From Eudromia elegans (Eukaryota; Chordata; Aves; Tinamiformes; Tinamidae), in NCBI GenBank assembly GCA_003342815.1, contig PTEX01000012.1, forward strand, positions 7,504,841 through 7,568,840: a DNA stretch of 64,000 nt, in the 5' to 3' direction. Both the position numbers and the translations under genes were made by a program. Each line of letters opens with the position of its first letter. Position 1 is the first letter of the stretch. This document shows positions 34,386-46,910 of this stretch, piece by piece. A model generated the notes under the pieces. It saw only the letters and a list, made by a program, of their open reading frames with translations. It was not told where the DNA came from and searched no databases.

Positions 34386-37300
34386 TTTCCATTCACAGAA
34401 GACTTTCAATACATTTTTTACGCCTTGACTTACATCAATAATTTTATATAAGCTTTTCTTACAAGCCCGTGAAATTGGTGACCTTATTTCAGTAATGTGT
34501 CTTATCTCTCATAAATCAGGATTCTCTCATAGTCTTCCAATTGCATTTTTGCTTTGAAAGAGTCTCCCAGTAAAACATATTACTTGCAAAATACCAAATC
34601 TTAATGTAAAATTACTAAGTACAAAACGTTCTTAAATTTTCTTTGACACTTTAGCTGAAATAGACAGAACTCTGATATTAGAACTGAGAAAATATAGAAT
34701 CATAGATCTCATGCAATTTTCATAATATAACAAATAAATGAGTTCTGATTTCCTTTACAAACTAACCACCAGTTTAAGGACAGCACTTTACTTCCCTTTT
34801 ACAAAAGACTACTATGAGACCGTAAAAGTCCCTTTTCTGCATGAAAAGTCTACTTAATTTATCAGACAATAATTTCAACAAATGTATTTGCATAAAAATT
34901 GCATAAAGTGTATGCATCTTGTTCGTGAGTATTTTGCTATTCCCTGCAGAAGGAGTCAGCCTTATAGCTCTGTGTCAGGTTCCTATTTCCATTCCCCTGA
35001 ATCCCAGGTCTGCTTGGTCCTGCTTAATCTGGATAGGGGGAGGGACTGGCTCCTCCAGGTAACACCTGCTATTATTTCTGCAGGAGAAGCCATAATTTCC
35101 CCTGAATGTATAAAATGATATAAAAGTCAGTCTCCTTCTCCCCAACCATATTTAGAAAGGTATTTTAGTTGAATGTTCTAATTAATGGATCTAGACTTCA
35201 GCTGTGTTAATTATGGACAATAAATCAGTAAAACACAAGATTCATATAATTGTTTTTCATGGCCTGAAGATTAATCCAGCTAGAGAAAGAAGCCCTGGGG
35301 GCGATTCTATAAAGAAAGCCTAGCCAGCTTTGTCTTTATCTTCTGCTCTATCAATTTTCTTGTAACTTGGGAAAGAACACAACCAAAGCTTATTAATCTC
35401 TTGTGATTATCATCCAAAAGAGATCTCTCCAACGGATGGTACCAGTTCAAAGAAGTTGTGGATACTGCAATTTTCCTAAGTTACAACTGAGAATTTGACA
35501 AACAAAACTGTGGAGTTTTTTTTTTTTTTTGTTATTTCTAATCCTACTTGTTATACAGATTCTGTACCTTTTCGCAAGGATATCTTTAATAAGAGTATAT
35601 ATTTTATAGAAAAAGAAACAGAATATGAAAATGCAATGAAGATTTTTTCTATAGCCTTCCCAATATAGAAACACTTCTAAACATGGACACTCAAACTCTC
35701 AATTATTTATTAGCTTGTCTATATTATGCTCATATTATTTCAATTATAACACAGCATTAGTATATTTATTAGCAACACATGGCAAGGCATATTTCTGGGC
35801 TTAGTGTAAATAATTGTGCAATAAGAGTATATAAGAGCATATCTGTCATCTAAAAATGATGGTCATTGCCTTTGGGAAGTTTTAACTTTCAAAATAGTCA
35901 TTTATGTAGGTTCCTGCTTGAGAAAATCGTTATGTTATAAGCAGCCTCTTGATTTTCCTAAGGAGCAGCAGAACTGAACTGGTCAGTCATAACAAATATA
36001 TTAGCAACGAGGTCCACAGGTAGCAACATTAGGAAAGAAAATTTCTGGGGAAAAAAATCTTATTTTACAAATTCTTTTTTATTTTTCTGTACATGAACTG
36101 CATAAAAAGATGATCTTCACACGGGTCAGTAGTGTTTTTTTCCAACATGTATGTTAAGGAAGAGGCTAAAAGATGCTCTCCTTTCTGATGTCTGGGGCAG
36201 TATGGAACAGTAGAGAGATGGAGTGGTGATGGAGCACCCTTTTCTACACACACTAATTTATTATCTCGTTTTTTTTTCCTTTATTTTTCATGAGTATTTT
36301 GAAAGGGAGCAGCAAGTCTGATCAAGGCAGTATTGAGATGTTAAACATTTCCCATTCTTCTCTGGGAGCATGGCTATTAATCTTTTCTTTTTAGTGTACC
36401 CATACTATAAAGGAGAGTGCAAATATGCTCTCAGCAGCGCAGATAGGTGATCCAGACATGTTGGACTAGTGGCCAAGAAAATCCCAGGGTCTGGTTAATG
36501 AAGGTGGGAAAATGCTGGAAAAGCCTGGCAGTGAGACAGGTTTCTCCCAGAGAATTTTCTCCTGACTCCATTACCAGGCACACACTACCTGTGCCCAGAT
36601 CTTAAAATCTTATTTCAGAATGTTTAACAAAGAGCCTAGCTGAAAATCCAACTGCATCAGAGACTATTTTAGTGCAAAACATAATCCAGAAATTATTTCA
36701 AAACCTCCAACTTTAGAGGTCTAATCTTCTTAAAATATACACATAGCATAAAAATACATGGTTCAGTTACACAACACCATCCTTTCCTTCAAAAATATTA
36801 ATGATTTATGTTTATGGCTACAGGACATTACTTACACAAGTATCCAGTATCCAGTGCTCAAAAAGAAGCAAAAAATGGCAAAATATTATTATTTCTGGAA
36901 ATAATTTCACCTATTTCAGGTTACCTAAGCATTACTGGATTGAAACACCCATGTTACTGTGTTTGACACCTTATGTATTTTGAACCAAAATGGAAATAAC
37001 ACTTCTAATATTAATAATAGTAATAATAATAATTGTGAATAAATTTTCTTACTGTTACAAAGTGATGGAAACTTAGAACCTGGCTATGTGACTTTTTTAA
37101 AAAACACTGCTGTTAACATCAGACAGTTTTAGAAAGAGTATCATTTCTTCACTATTAGATTGATTTTATTCATGTAATTCTTGACTCACACAACATGTTT
37201 TGTGAGAAGACTATATGAGAATAGTAATCAAGTTCAAGTTGACTAAAATATGTTCAAACAGACAGAGAAACCATGGAAACTATTAATCGTTTTCCAAGCT

Positions 37301-38587
37301 GCAGAAACAAGAATCTCTTCATCTGAGGAAATGAAGAGTTTTCTAGGTTCTCAGATTTTCTTCTTTTGTGTACATTTAAAAATATTTTAAATTTAAATTT
37401 TAAATTTTAAATTTTGCCTAAGTTTTGCTACTCATTGCAATAGGGACCATTTTCAAACTATGATACTATTATTTTTAAAGAACTAGATTTCATAGAGAAA
37501 GTCTGAATCCTGCATATATTGCTGTCACCATACAATTCCCTGGTTGTATCCATAGACAAGATCATTGACAATAGAATATGTATTATATAGATTATAAGAT
37601 GCTTCTAGAAATTTTAGAAGCTTTTTCTTTTTCTTTTCTTTTCACGATTACTTAAAAATTCTTCTTTCCTCCAGTCCCCAGTTTCAGACCTTTAAATTAT
37701 TTGTTTTGAAATTGCTGACAGAAGTACCACATACTGGAAAATAGATATTAAACTTTGGTAGAAGCCATCAATCAGTTCTTTTGAGGTTATTTGTCTGACA
37801 GCAGCAGACAGTTGATGTGAACCAGAACAATGATTCTGTAACATGTATTTAAGATCATTTTTGGATTATATTAATATTTTATCAGATATCAATATGTTGC
37901 ACATAAATAATCTTTGGCATTTTTTTTCTTAGACTCTCAAATACAGCAGCTAAACGATTGCATTAATTAATAAGGTAACAGCAAACAATCAATGATTGCT
38001 GTTCTCTTGTGTCCTTGATTTATTTTTCCTCATTTTACAACTCCATTTTTTTTTTTAAAATTTGGAATTTTTAAAATACTCTTTGGATTGAGAGAAAATA
38101 TTATAAAAGATGAAGAATTATATAAGATTTATTAGTTAATAAATCTATTTTGAAGCTGTGTTGACATTCATGTTTTTTTTTCTATTTCTCAGCTGTTTTC
38201 TCTTCTTTCCCTTGAATCCCATCTGTAACAAAATATATGAAATTATATTTCAATGGATGAGTACTTTATAAAGTGATAATCTAACTGCAAGTTTATTAAA
38301 TAGTCCTTTGCACAAATATTAATCTGGTTTGAAATCTTATAATCTTTCCCAAGCTTCTACTCTCTTTTCCGTTTTACTAGTCCTAATGATGACAACTGCC
38401 TAACACAGTTACCAAAATATGTTTTTACAGAAAGTTGCATTGAAATACTTTAATATGGCATAAAAAAATGTAAAATAATGTAATATTTTGAAATAATACT
38501 GTTTTGAAAACATAGATTTTCTGCATCAAAATATTGCCTGGAATTATATTGGATACATCTGAAAAAGTGTATATAGTTGATATTTGA

Positions 38588-38619
38588 AAACAAACAAACA
38601 AACAAACAAACAAACAAAC
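38588..38619. repeat. (AAAC)8 microsatellite
   Basis: Eight uninterrupted AAAC tetranucleotide units. The CLFVCLFVCLF-type frames on the minus strand are produced by it. Confidence 0.95.
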
Positions 38620-40850
38620 ACAGTATATTTACCATTAATTAGTTTAGGCTACGAAGTAGAAAAAAAGAATTAAATAGACAAATAGTAGGAGATAGTCTTG
38701 GACAAGTCTTAGGCAAGTTCTCATATAGTCTTGGAAACGGGAAACTAGAAAAATGTTTTTAGAATGAATCTGGCTAAATTCAAGCTAAATCCAACAGATA
38801 AAGACCAGGCTCAGGTTTATATTTCTACCGTTTACCACTAGGAACTTAAGTACTCATTGATGATCTGATTGATTGAATTTCACACAAATCTACAATTTAT
38901 GATCAGCTCTTTGTACTAAACTAGGATGCTCCAGTTCTTTACTCAGCTGAAGTTTATAAAGTTAGTCGGATTGACCTAAATAATTTACAGTGCTCTTCTT
39001 AGTCCTATATTTGCCTATTTAAAAATGTAGACAAAGTGCCAAGAGCATTTAAAATAATATTTATCAGATAGGTGCTTGAGTGCATTAAAATAACATGATA
39101 AATTATGAAATTCAAAGAAGACACTGTGTTGTGTTTGGTAACACAAGGTGAAGCTTGTGACACTGATCTTTAAATATATAAGGAGTACGGGGTAGTTCTG
39201 TGCATGTTAGTTGACTTTTGTAATGCTTGAGAAATCTAACATATGAACTTTGCTGTAATGAAATTTGAATAAAGACTTTGTATTGAAATACAATAGAAAT
39301 GTGGTTTTTTTTATGGAACCACCCTGAAGCCTTGTGATACCAAGTATCCCAATAGCTTCTGCTGTTCCAAACATCTCCTGTCATGTCTACCATATGATGG
39401 GACATTAAGGCTTTTGAGATTTCCACCTGATGGAAGGCTGTACTTCTTTATGCAAAGTGTGTTGTACTTTTCAGTAACCTTGTAGTAGTATCAGATGCTC
39501 AGCTCTGCAATCCTGACATAAGCAGCTCCACTAAGGACCAAGATAAATGTGCAACTGAAAATCAGTCTTCATACAAGAAAGAACTGCAAGTACATACCAA
39601 TGCGACAGGGGTTTCTAAATCTGGTATGAGCTGGTACTAGAAAATGCAAAACCTGCTTAGGATGATTGGAAGCTCATTGTATTTAACTGCATTTCAGACT
39701 CCTGGAATGCCAGTTCAGATTATTATTTCAGTTTGTTTTTTGAAGAGTAGATTTAATCTTTAATTTTGTGTCTCTAGACACTAACCTACAGGAGAAGGGG
39801 GAGGGAGATCATTTCTCTATATCTTCCTTGCTGCATAACGGCAGTTCTGTCGTTTGCAGAGGAATGGTTTTGTAGAACTGTTTAATATCTTTTGTTCTTC
39901 TTCTGTGTATCTCCTGTGTTTGTTTTATCCTGATGGTCTAATATTCTACCCCACTTTAGTCAAAAGAATTACCTCAAGGATTATCACAAAAATGACACCT
40001 ACATGGGAAGGAAAGGAAAAGAAAGCAAATAGTTTCTTTTCATCAAGAAAAGAAGCCAAGACAGGGGAAGGGACTGGCATAGAAAGGCTCCTGCCTTGAG
40101 TTCCTCATCTGAAGTGTCTTCCAAGGGTTCAAGCAGACCCAGGGCAAGCAGCCAAATCTGGGTCACTGCCATGAGGCAATGGAAAGGTAGTCTTAGCAAC
40201 TTCACTATTTCTTAATACATCTGTGGAGATTAAAACTGGCTGTCTTGCCCCAGGGATTGTAGGGCTTAGGGAGCAAGGTGAAAATAGATCAGAAATTTGC
40301 ATCTTGGGAAAAACCCATCCTGTTCCTTCTTTCTTCATTACTGTCATACTGTAATCAATGTTATTAAAATGTAACCATTTACAGACTAAAACTGGAGAAA
40401 GAAGACTGATAAAAAAGATTAATAGAAAGTTCTGGGAGAATGTAATTATTTTTAAATTATCTTAAGTATCTGTAATATGAATGTGAGCATTTGAACAAAT
40501 CTTATCACCATTTTATGGGTTAAATTCAAATTACACTGTCTCCTAAAAAGCAACAAAAAAGTAGCCCAAAATTTAGAATCTGGAAAAAATATTGAAAAAC
40601 CCAAATATAGCATGCAAGTTCCAGATGATATCTTGGATACAACTACTAATCTCTGAGTTTGATTGCATTGTTCATTTCAGTATTAAGAAAATTATATTTT
40701 TCAGACACAAAGGTAAGTGTCAGTCCTTTGTGTGATTCAGAAACGTTGTACAGTTAAGTCAATGTGGAATTCTTTTGCTTAAACAGAGTTTTGGAGTTGG
40801 TTATTTGACATATCTAGACATAGACCCATACTGAAGTATGAGAGAAGTAT

Positions 40851-40905
40851 GAGAGAAGAGACAGATGTGGGAATATGTGAGAGAAGAGACAGATGTGGGA
40901 ATATG
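40851..40905. repeat. 28-bp tandem duplication
   Basis: Two head-to-tail copies of a unit starting GAGAGAAGAGACAGATGTGG (first at 40851, second at 40879) are identical over about 27 bp. A shorter AGTATGAGAGA duplication lies immediately upstream. Confidence 0.9.
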
Positions 40906-41649
40906 GAAGGGGAGAAAGTGGAGATCTTTTGGAACAGAAACTGTCAGTGTTGCCAAGGGAAAAAAAATGCACTTCGTCAGCTGATGGCAGTTTTCTGTCA
41001 GGAGAAATATTTAGACCATATTAATGATATAATATTTATCTTTCTTTGATTAATTCTTGTAACTCTTTGTAGGTAATTATTATATTTTCAGAGCCTCATG
41101 AGACATATATAAATGTATAGCCTGGATATAATTCTAGAAGGTCTCAAGTCATGTTTTCTTTTGAAATAAGTTATATAATAAGGTTAGGTAATGGATATGT
41201 AGAAGTATGTATATGAACCAGATTGTTTACATGGTCCATATCATAAGGTAAAATACTTATATTTTCTTATAGCTCCAATATCAAATCTCAAAACGGAAAA
41301 CTTGATGATATGCATGCTACTTATCAGAAAGAAATTCCAAGGTTTTTGAATCTTTGGAATTATCCAGTCTTTCATAACATGGAAGAGTCGTCTTTTTTAT
41401 TTAAATTACCTTGACCTTTAAAACCATAGAGTACCTACCAACTCTTAGTGTAACTAGTTTCTGCAAAGTAAGTGCAAGGCCTTAATGACCATCTCTTCTG
41501 AATGTGAAGACAAGTTATACTAAGAACAAATAAAAATACTGGTGAAAGTGTCACTTCCATGGCATTTCCAGCATTATACACTTGGGAGATTTTTTTTCTG
41601 TAGTCTTTCCAAAGCTAAAATGAGTTAGCTGAAAATATTTTCCTACTAA

Positions 41650-41751
41650 GCAAAAAAGTATTATTAAGAAATACAATATTATATATAATAGGTATGTACA
41701 GCAAAAAAGTATTATTAAGAAATACAATATTATATATAATAGGTATGTACA
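41650..41751. repeat. 51-bp perfect tandem duplication
   Basis: Positions 41650-41700 and 41701-41751 are identical over 51 nt (start GCAAAAAAGTATTATTAAGA, end ATAGGTATGTACA). Perfect identity in low-constraint DNA implies a recent event or an assembly duplication. Confidence 0.95.
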
Positions 41752-44700
41752 GGTATATGTATAAGTATGTCTAATATGTATATGTATGTGTGTATGTCTA
41801 ATAGGTATAATCAGGTATTCCACTGTTTGGAAAGCTATCTAGAGCATGATAAGTCATATCTATCATCTAACCTATTTTTGAGATCTGGTAAATCTAACAG
41901 ATAATCAATGAAAACAGCTTGTATCTCAAATGATTTCATCTAAACTTTTGACATTTCATGTATTTCTGAAATGAGATGGGATTATAATAGTAACTCTGAA
42001 AGAAAGATTGTGAACTAGATAGTAGACTTGCATACTGAAATTCTCTTGAAGAGCGCCGTGTCATCTGTCTTGGATACATTTTTGAAGGAATAATCTCACC
42101 TAGTAATATAATAATAGAAGAATTTGGCTGCTTCTGCTAAAATTTTTGATATCTTTGAGAAATATATTCTTGGAATTTGGGCATCTTTACTTTACTTTGC
42201 AATATTTAATTTACACAGATTCTTTTAGCTCTTAGAAATATTATCAAAACTATCAATAGCATAGCAGTGGTCAACAGGAAATGTATGTCTGAAAAACTGT
42301 TACTCGCTACTCCATATACAAACACCTGAGATCAGGCACTTATAGCCCTTCTCTCAGAAAATGGTGTTAGCTCAGGGGATGTTTTTAAGCAAGACAGTGT
42401 ATGATAAAATTGAATCAAAAGTCTTTCTTAAGCAAGCTGTTCCACATCCAACCTTCAAACAATGATATATACATATTGGTTTATGTCTGGGCTAGTTCTT
42501 TCCATACTTTTTCCTTGGACTGTGCTTAAAATTTGGGTCTTTAGTAATTATCATATGCACAAACTTTTTTTTTTCATGTTAATGAAACAGTTTTATGCTA
42601 AATTTAACAACAAGATTTTGTACAATTACACAATTTTATTTTTGGCCCAATGCTGACTGTTCTTCAGTTTCAGCAAAATGTTATCGTCTGGGTATTTCTT
42701 CAATTTTGAGTATTCTTCATCAATAATATTGCATTTATTCCTGTATTTTTTTCTTGTATGACATAAAATGAACATGACTTAAAATGTCTCCACATATGGG
42801 AATTATAGAAATCCAAAATTAGGTGGTCATATTAATTGCTACGTATTATACCACAACATAATTGATGTGAACTGGCATAGCTTAATTGAGTCTAGAGGAA
42901 TGATGACAATGTCATCTGAAGATATCACACATTTATTTTCATTGAAAGTTGGTTTACTCATCTGTTGTTCAGAGAGTGCTATTGGCCTCTGAATGCTGTT
43001 TACAGAATGATTTCCAAAGTGACTGTTTTCAGACAATGCAATCAAGGGATTTTTCTCAAACTATTTTGTTATTCTCTTTTCTCATTGTAAACATTTGCAG
43101 ATTATTTTCCTTTCTAATTGAAATTTTTAATTTCCAGTGGACAGATTTTAGCAAGTGACTTATTTTGCTAATGTAAATAAAGAAGTCTCCTACCTGTACC
43201 ATCAAAGTATTAAAGAAAGCAAATAAATAAAATTTTTTCAACTACATTTCAAAATGAACTAACACAAAGACAATGTACATATGAATTGTGATATTATAGG
43301 GCATCTGACATTATTTTTTATTGAAATAGAGCCTTTAAATTGTAATCCTCAGCAAAGTCCTGCAGTTGCATGAAAACAATAGAATACAGGATGAGTGGGG
43401 TTTTTTTACATTCACAGGATTTTTTTATACTATCCTTTACTTCTCCTCTCTCCCCCATCTACTAAGAAGCTAATAATCAGGACTAGCATTACTTCCGTCT
43501 ACCCAAGGAATCACAGGAAGCAGCTATTAAAGGAAAATCAATTAATTAAGGGAAAAAAAAATACTGACAAAATTCTAGCTAAATAATCAAGCTATTGATT
43601 TCAACACATTTACAGAATAGACACTTTCATTTTGTTGTTTAAACTATGATCAGACTTCCAGTGATTAAAGGACAGAGCAAAAATGACAGATGCTTTTTGG
43701 GCTTGTCAGTCAATTTATCTTGATTAATACTAGCTAACAGCCAGATTAAATAAAACTCTGGATTTCATGCTGTGGAAGCTGGCACAAGACTGAATAAACT
43801 CACTTCACATCCAAGCTCCATCAACATTTTAGACTCATGAGCTTCCACAATGCAGAAACCAGATGGAGTTTTTGTTGAAACTGGCCTGGAGATATTATCT
43901 TTGTTAGTTTTGTTGCAGTCATACTGTTATCATTTCATAAATTCTGGAGCTAACAATAGGAGCCTGATTTTTCTGCAGTGTACTATTATATGGAAATCCT
44001 CAAACTCCTGAGCAACAATTTATCCTCATTGACATTCAGACCTAGGATTGAACTCTTTTAGAACTTTTTAATAGGCTCTCTGTTTTATTTTTTTTCCTTA
44101 AATCATTAGAAAAATGTCAAATTTATTACATATAAATATGCATACAAAATGTCATTTTTACATTACCTAAGAGTCCAATGTCTTGCTAACTGGTTATACA
44201 ATGTCAGCCTTTCCATATAATCATGTTTAAATCAGCAAATTGCTAACATCCACTTTTTAAAAAAAAAAAAAAAAAAATGTGAATCAATGAAGGAATCTAG
44301 CTTTCAAGCCACTGTCCAATAAAATATGCATATGAGGCTAAAATCTTAAAAGGCTAAAAAATAATTTGAGTATCAGAGAAGAAAAACAAAATGAATGTCT
44401 TAGACTACAAGATTTTAAGGAAATAAAAAAATAGATCACAATTAAATACAAATGGGTTCTGCAAAATATGAGTCTCAAACATGCCATTTTTTTTGTTGTT
44501 TTTGTGGGTTTTTTTTTTTTTGTTGTTTGTTTGGTTTTTTTTGGTTAGCAGCAGTTCTGGGAATATATGGTTGGAATTACATAGCTGCAGAAGAAAGATA
44601 CATCTCATTTTATTTCCTGAAACATGCTTCTGAAATGGCAGGAGCAATATTTGACAGCATTAATATAGAAGCATTTAAAAACAATATACACTTAGGTAAA

Positions 44701-45852
44701 AACATTTGTGAATAATAAAAAGAAGTATGCATTCAGTTATTATTGAGAGAGATGAAAGGAAAAAGAAAGATAGTAAATTCTTTTCTGATTCTCATTAGCC
44801 TTGAGGGCCATTATTTGCCGCAGCCAAAACACCTTATGCAAAATTTGCCATTTTGCCTACTTTGACAGTCTGTCATATAGGAAAGATGCTACTTACAAGT
44901 CACTGCCCAATCCATGTCTCTAATGACATTTTTGCAAATTAAGAATCTAGGAGAAACAGGAAGTAATATATTTGTTTGTATTCTTCCAAACCCTCAATTA
45001 CTAGAGTTTGTGAGTTTCAGATTAAAACACCAAAAAATATTCACACGTATGTGAGCATCTTTATGTGAACTAGAGATATGAGCTTTTAATACATTTAAAA
45101 GTTATATATTCTGATATAGTCAAAGAAGCTGATAGAGCTCTCTTATTCCCCTGTCATTCACTAGTTTAGTATTAGCGATATCAGAGGGCACAACCCTGTC
45201 TAGTCTGTTGGTATCTGTTTAGGATATCAAAATTATGTTGTCCATTAATTTGTTCAATGGAAGACATTGAGAGTGAAAATCAGGATGGATGTATACTCCA
45301 TCAGCCATGCACACACAGTCTCCAGTGACAGCTGAGATGCTCTAGACTATCTCCCTTGTTCTGGTGATCAGGTATCTCAGATATCTGAATAGGTGTCATC
45401 TTGAAGTCAGTTGTCTGTATGTAGGTGTGCAATGAATTTTGAGATGTCTCAAGGTATCCTGGGCTAATGTCCTAGGATACTGCAGGCTTCCAGATGACAC
45501 TTGAAGAGAGTACAGGTCTTCCAGATTTCAAGTCCAAACAATTCAAAATCAAAAGGGTAAAAAGAGGAATAAAAAGGGCAAAACAAACAAACAAAAAAGA
45601 CAACGGACCATTAAAAAGGCAGCAGTGTTTTCTCTCTCTTACCCCTTTTGGAAAATGTTCACTTTTCTGAAACCACCAGAAGAATTATTTTTAACAGAAG
45701 CTTCCCCATTGTCTGTCATAATGAGTGTTGACCAACAGAATTAATACTGTTTTCTTTTCTTACACTATTGTCTACAATGGGTCATAAAAAATGCGGAAGT
45801 TGAAATGCTAGTATATAGTATGATGAAGGTTTTGGTCACCAAAAGATGATGT

Positions 45853-45900
45853 TTTATATTTGTGACTGTTTATATTTGTGACGGTTTATATTTGTGACTG
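45853..45900. repeat. 16-bp unit repeated three times
   Basis: Three copies of TTTATATTTGTGACTG in tandem (45853, 45869 and 45885). The middle copy has one substitution (GACGG). Confidence 0.93.
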
Positions 45901-46835
45901 TTTTGATTTAGTTTTTTTGCCCACTCTCACCCACCTTTAAAACCATTATCAATGAAGCTTCTTACCAAGAATCTTTTCAGTGAGACTGTCCTTCATTGTC
46001 TGAGACTTACCACATATTTCTTTAATCCTTCAAGCCTTTTTATAAAACTAAATAATTTTTATTCATCAATAAATTCTTTGTCACTGCTTTGTAAAAACAT
46101 TCAATATATTTAATGTTATTAATAATGATAACAACTAAACTGTAATGGACTACATTGAATAGTATGTACCAGAATTTCATATATGGGTTATAGAGCTTCC
46201 ATTTTAAAACCTCATATTCTTAACGTCTTAAATAAATATTTGCTTAAATAGATATAAATCTATTCAAATATTTTAAATTCTCAGTAAATATCCTTCAGTC
46301 AAGAGTTATTGTAAGCTTCAAAATCTCTTAATATATTGGCAGATAATGGAGATAATATACCCAGTTAACAATGTCTACTTTATTTTTCCTAACATACACA
46401 TAAACAACTTCAAATGTGATGATTTTGATTTAGTGAATATTGTGCAAATTGTAAATAAATAATATATGGCAATTTGACAAAAACAAAATCAAAGACAAGC
46501 CCATCTACTACTGCAATTAGAAACCCATTAACCTGAACTTACCCTTTCTCGGAAGAAAATTGCATAGAATGTATCTGATTTTCAATAGAAATAACAGCCT
46601 GGATTAAGGTGTGTTTAAAATCTATCTTTGTAAATATGACCTAAAATTTTCACAATTTTCTTGCATAATTTTTCAGGTGTTCTAAAAATTACTACTATAT
46701 ATTCCTAATTGAAAAGGTAATTCTAACTAGATTAACAAAGTACACAAAACAGGATTTGGCCTTTCCCCAGTGTACTAAATATTAATATTTCCTTGTTAGT
46801 AAAAAGATTCTTGTATATAATAGTTTTCCCCTCCT

Positions 46836-46910
46836 TTCCCTTCCCTTCCCTTCCCTTCCCTTCCCTTCCCTTCCCTTCCCTTCCCTTCCCTTCCCTTCCC
46901 TTCCCTTCCC
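46836..46910. repeat. (TTCCC)15 pentanucleotide microsatellite
   Basis: Fifteen uninterrupted TTCCC units, flanked by CCCCTCCT and TTCCTTTATT. The minus strand is (GGGAA)15, in which any four consecutive G-triplets satisfy the G-quadruplex pattern. The Glu/Gly/Arg/Lys-rich minus frame is produced by the repeat. Confidence 0.97.

Larger units (their letters stand above)
27431..38587. other. AT-rich DNA without recognised genes
   Basis: No supported gene. Open frames, including one of 118 codons on the minus strand (27927-28283), show no known domain. Contents are a possible ancient interspersed repeat relic at 28180-28262, a higher-complexity segment at 30160-30430 containing an ATGCAAAT octamer, an 11-bp hairpin at 31994-32024, a purine-rich tract at 34268-34385, and AT palindromic words at 37380-37415. 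Confidence 0.6.
38620..46825. other. AT-rich DNA without recognised genes
   Basis: No supported gene. Contains tandem duplications at 40851-40905, 41650-41751 and 45853-45900, A/T runs near 44260-44277 and 44507-44521, a nested imperfect hairpin at 45392-45501, and two higher-complexity segments (about 43620-43960 and 44790-44940) that may be conserved non-coding sequence. Confidence 0.6.

Noticed and set aside
34685-34710. TAGAATCATAGAT, resembling the CR1 terminal octamer
   Set aside because: No adjacent CR1 3' UTR block (CTAGTCCAAC or CCCTTCCA) is present, so it is a chance word.
41551-41823. Protein repeat LLYIILYFLIILFC suggesting a membrane protein
   Set aside because: It is the translation of the 51-bp tandem DNA duplication and an adjacent AT/GT microsatellite.
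43771-43849. TGTGGAAGCT and AGCTTCCACA forming a distant inverted repeat
   Set aside because: The stem is only 10 bp with a spacer of about 60 nt, not unusual enough in a 64-kb window to report as structure.
46836-46910. Regular spacing suggesting a CRISPR-like array
   Set aside because: It is a pure 5-bp simple repeat with no spacers; the DNA is vertebrate.
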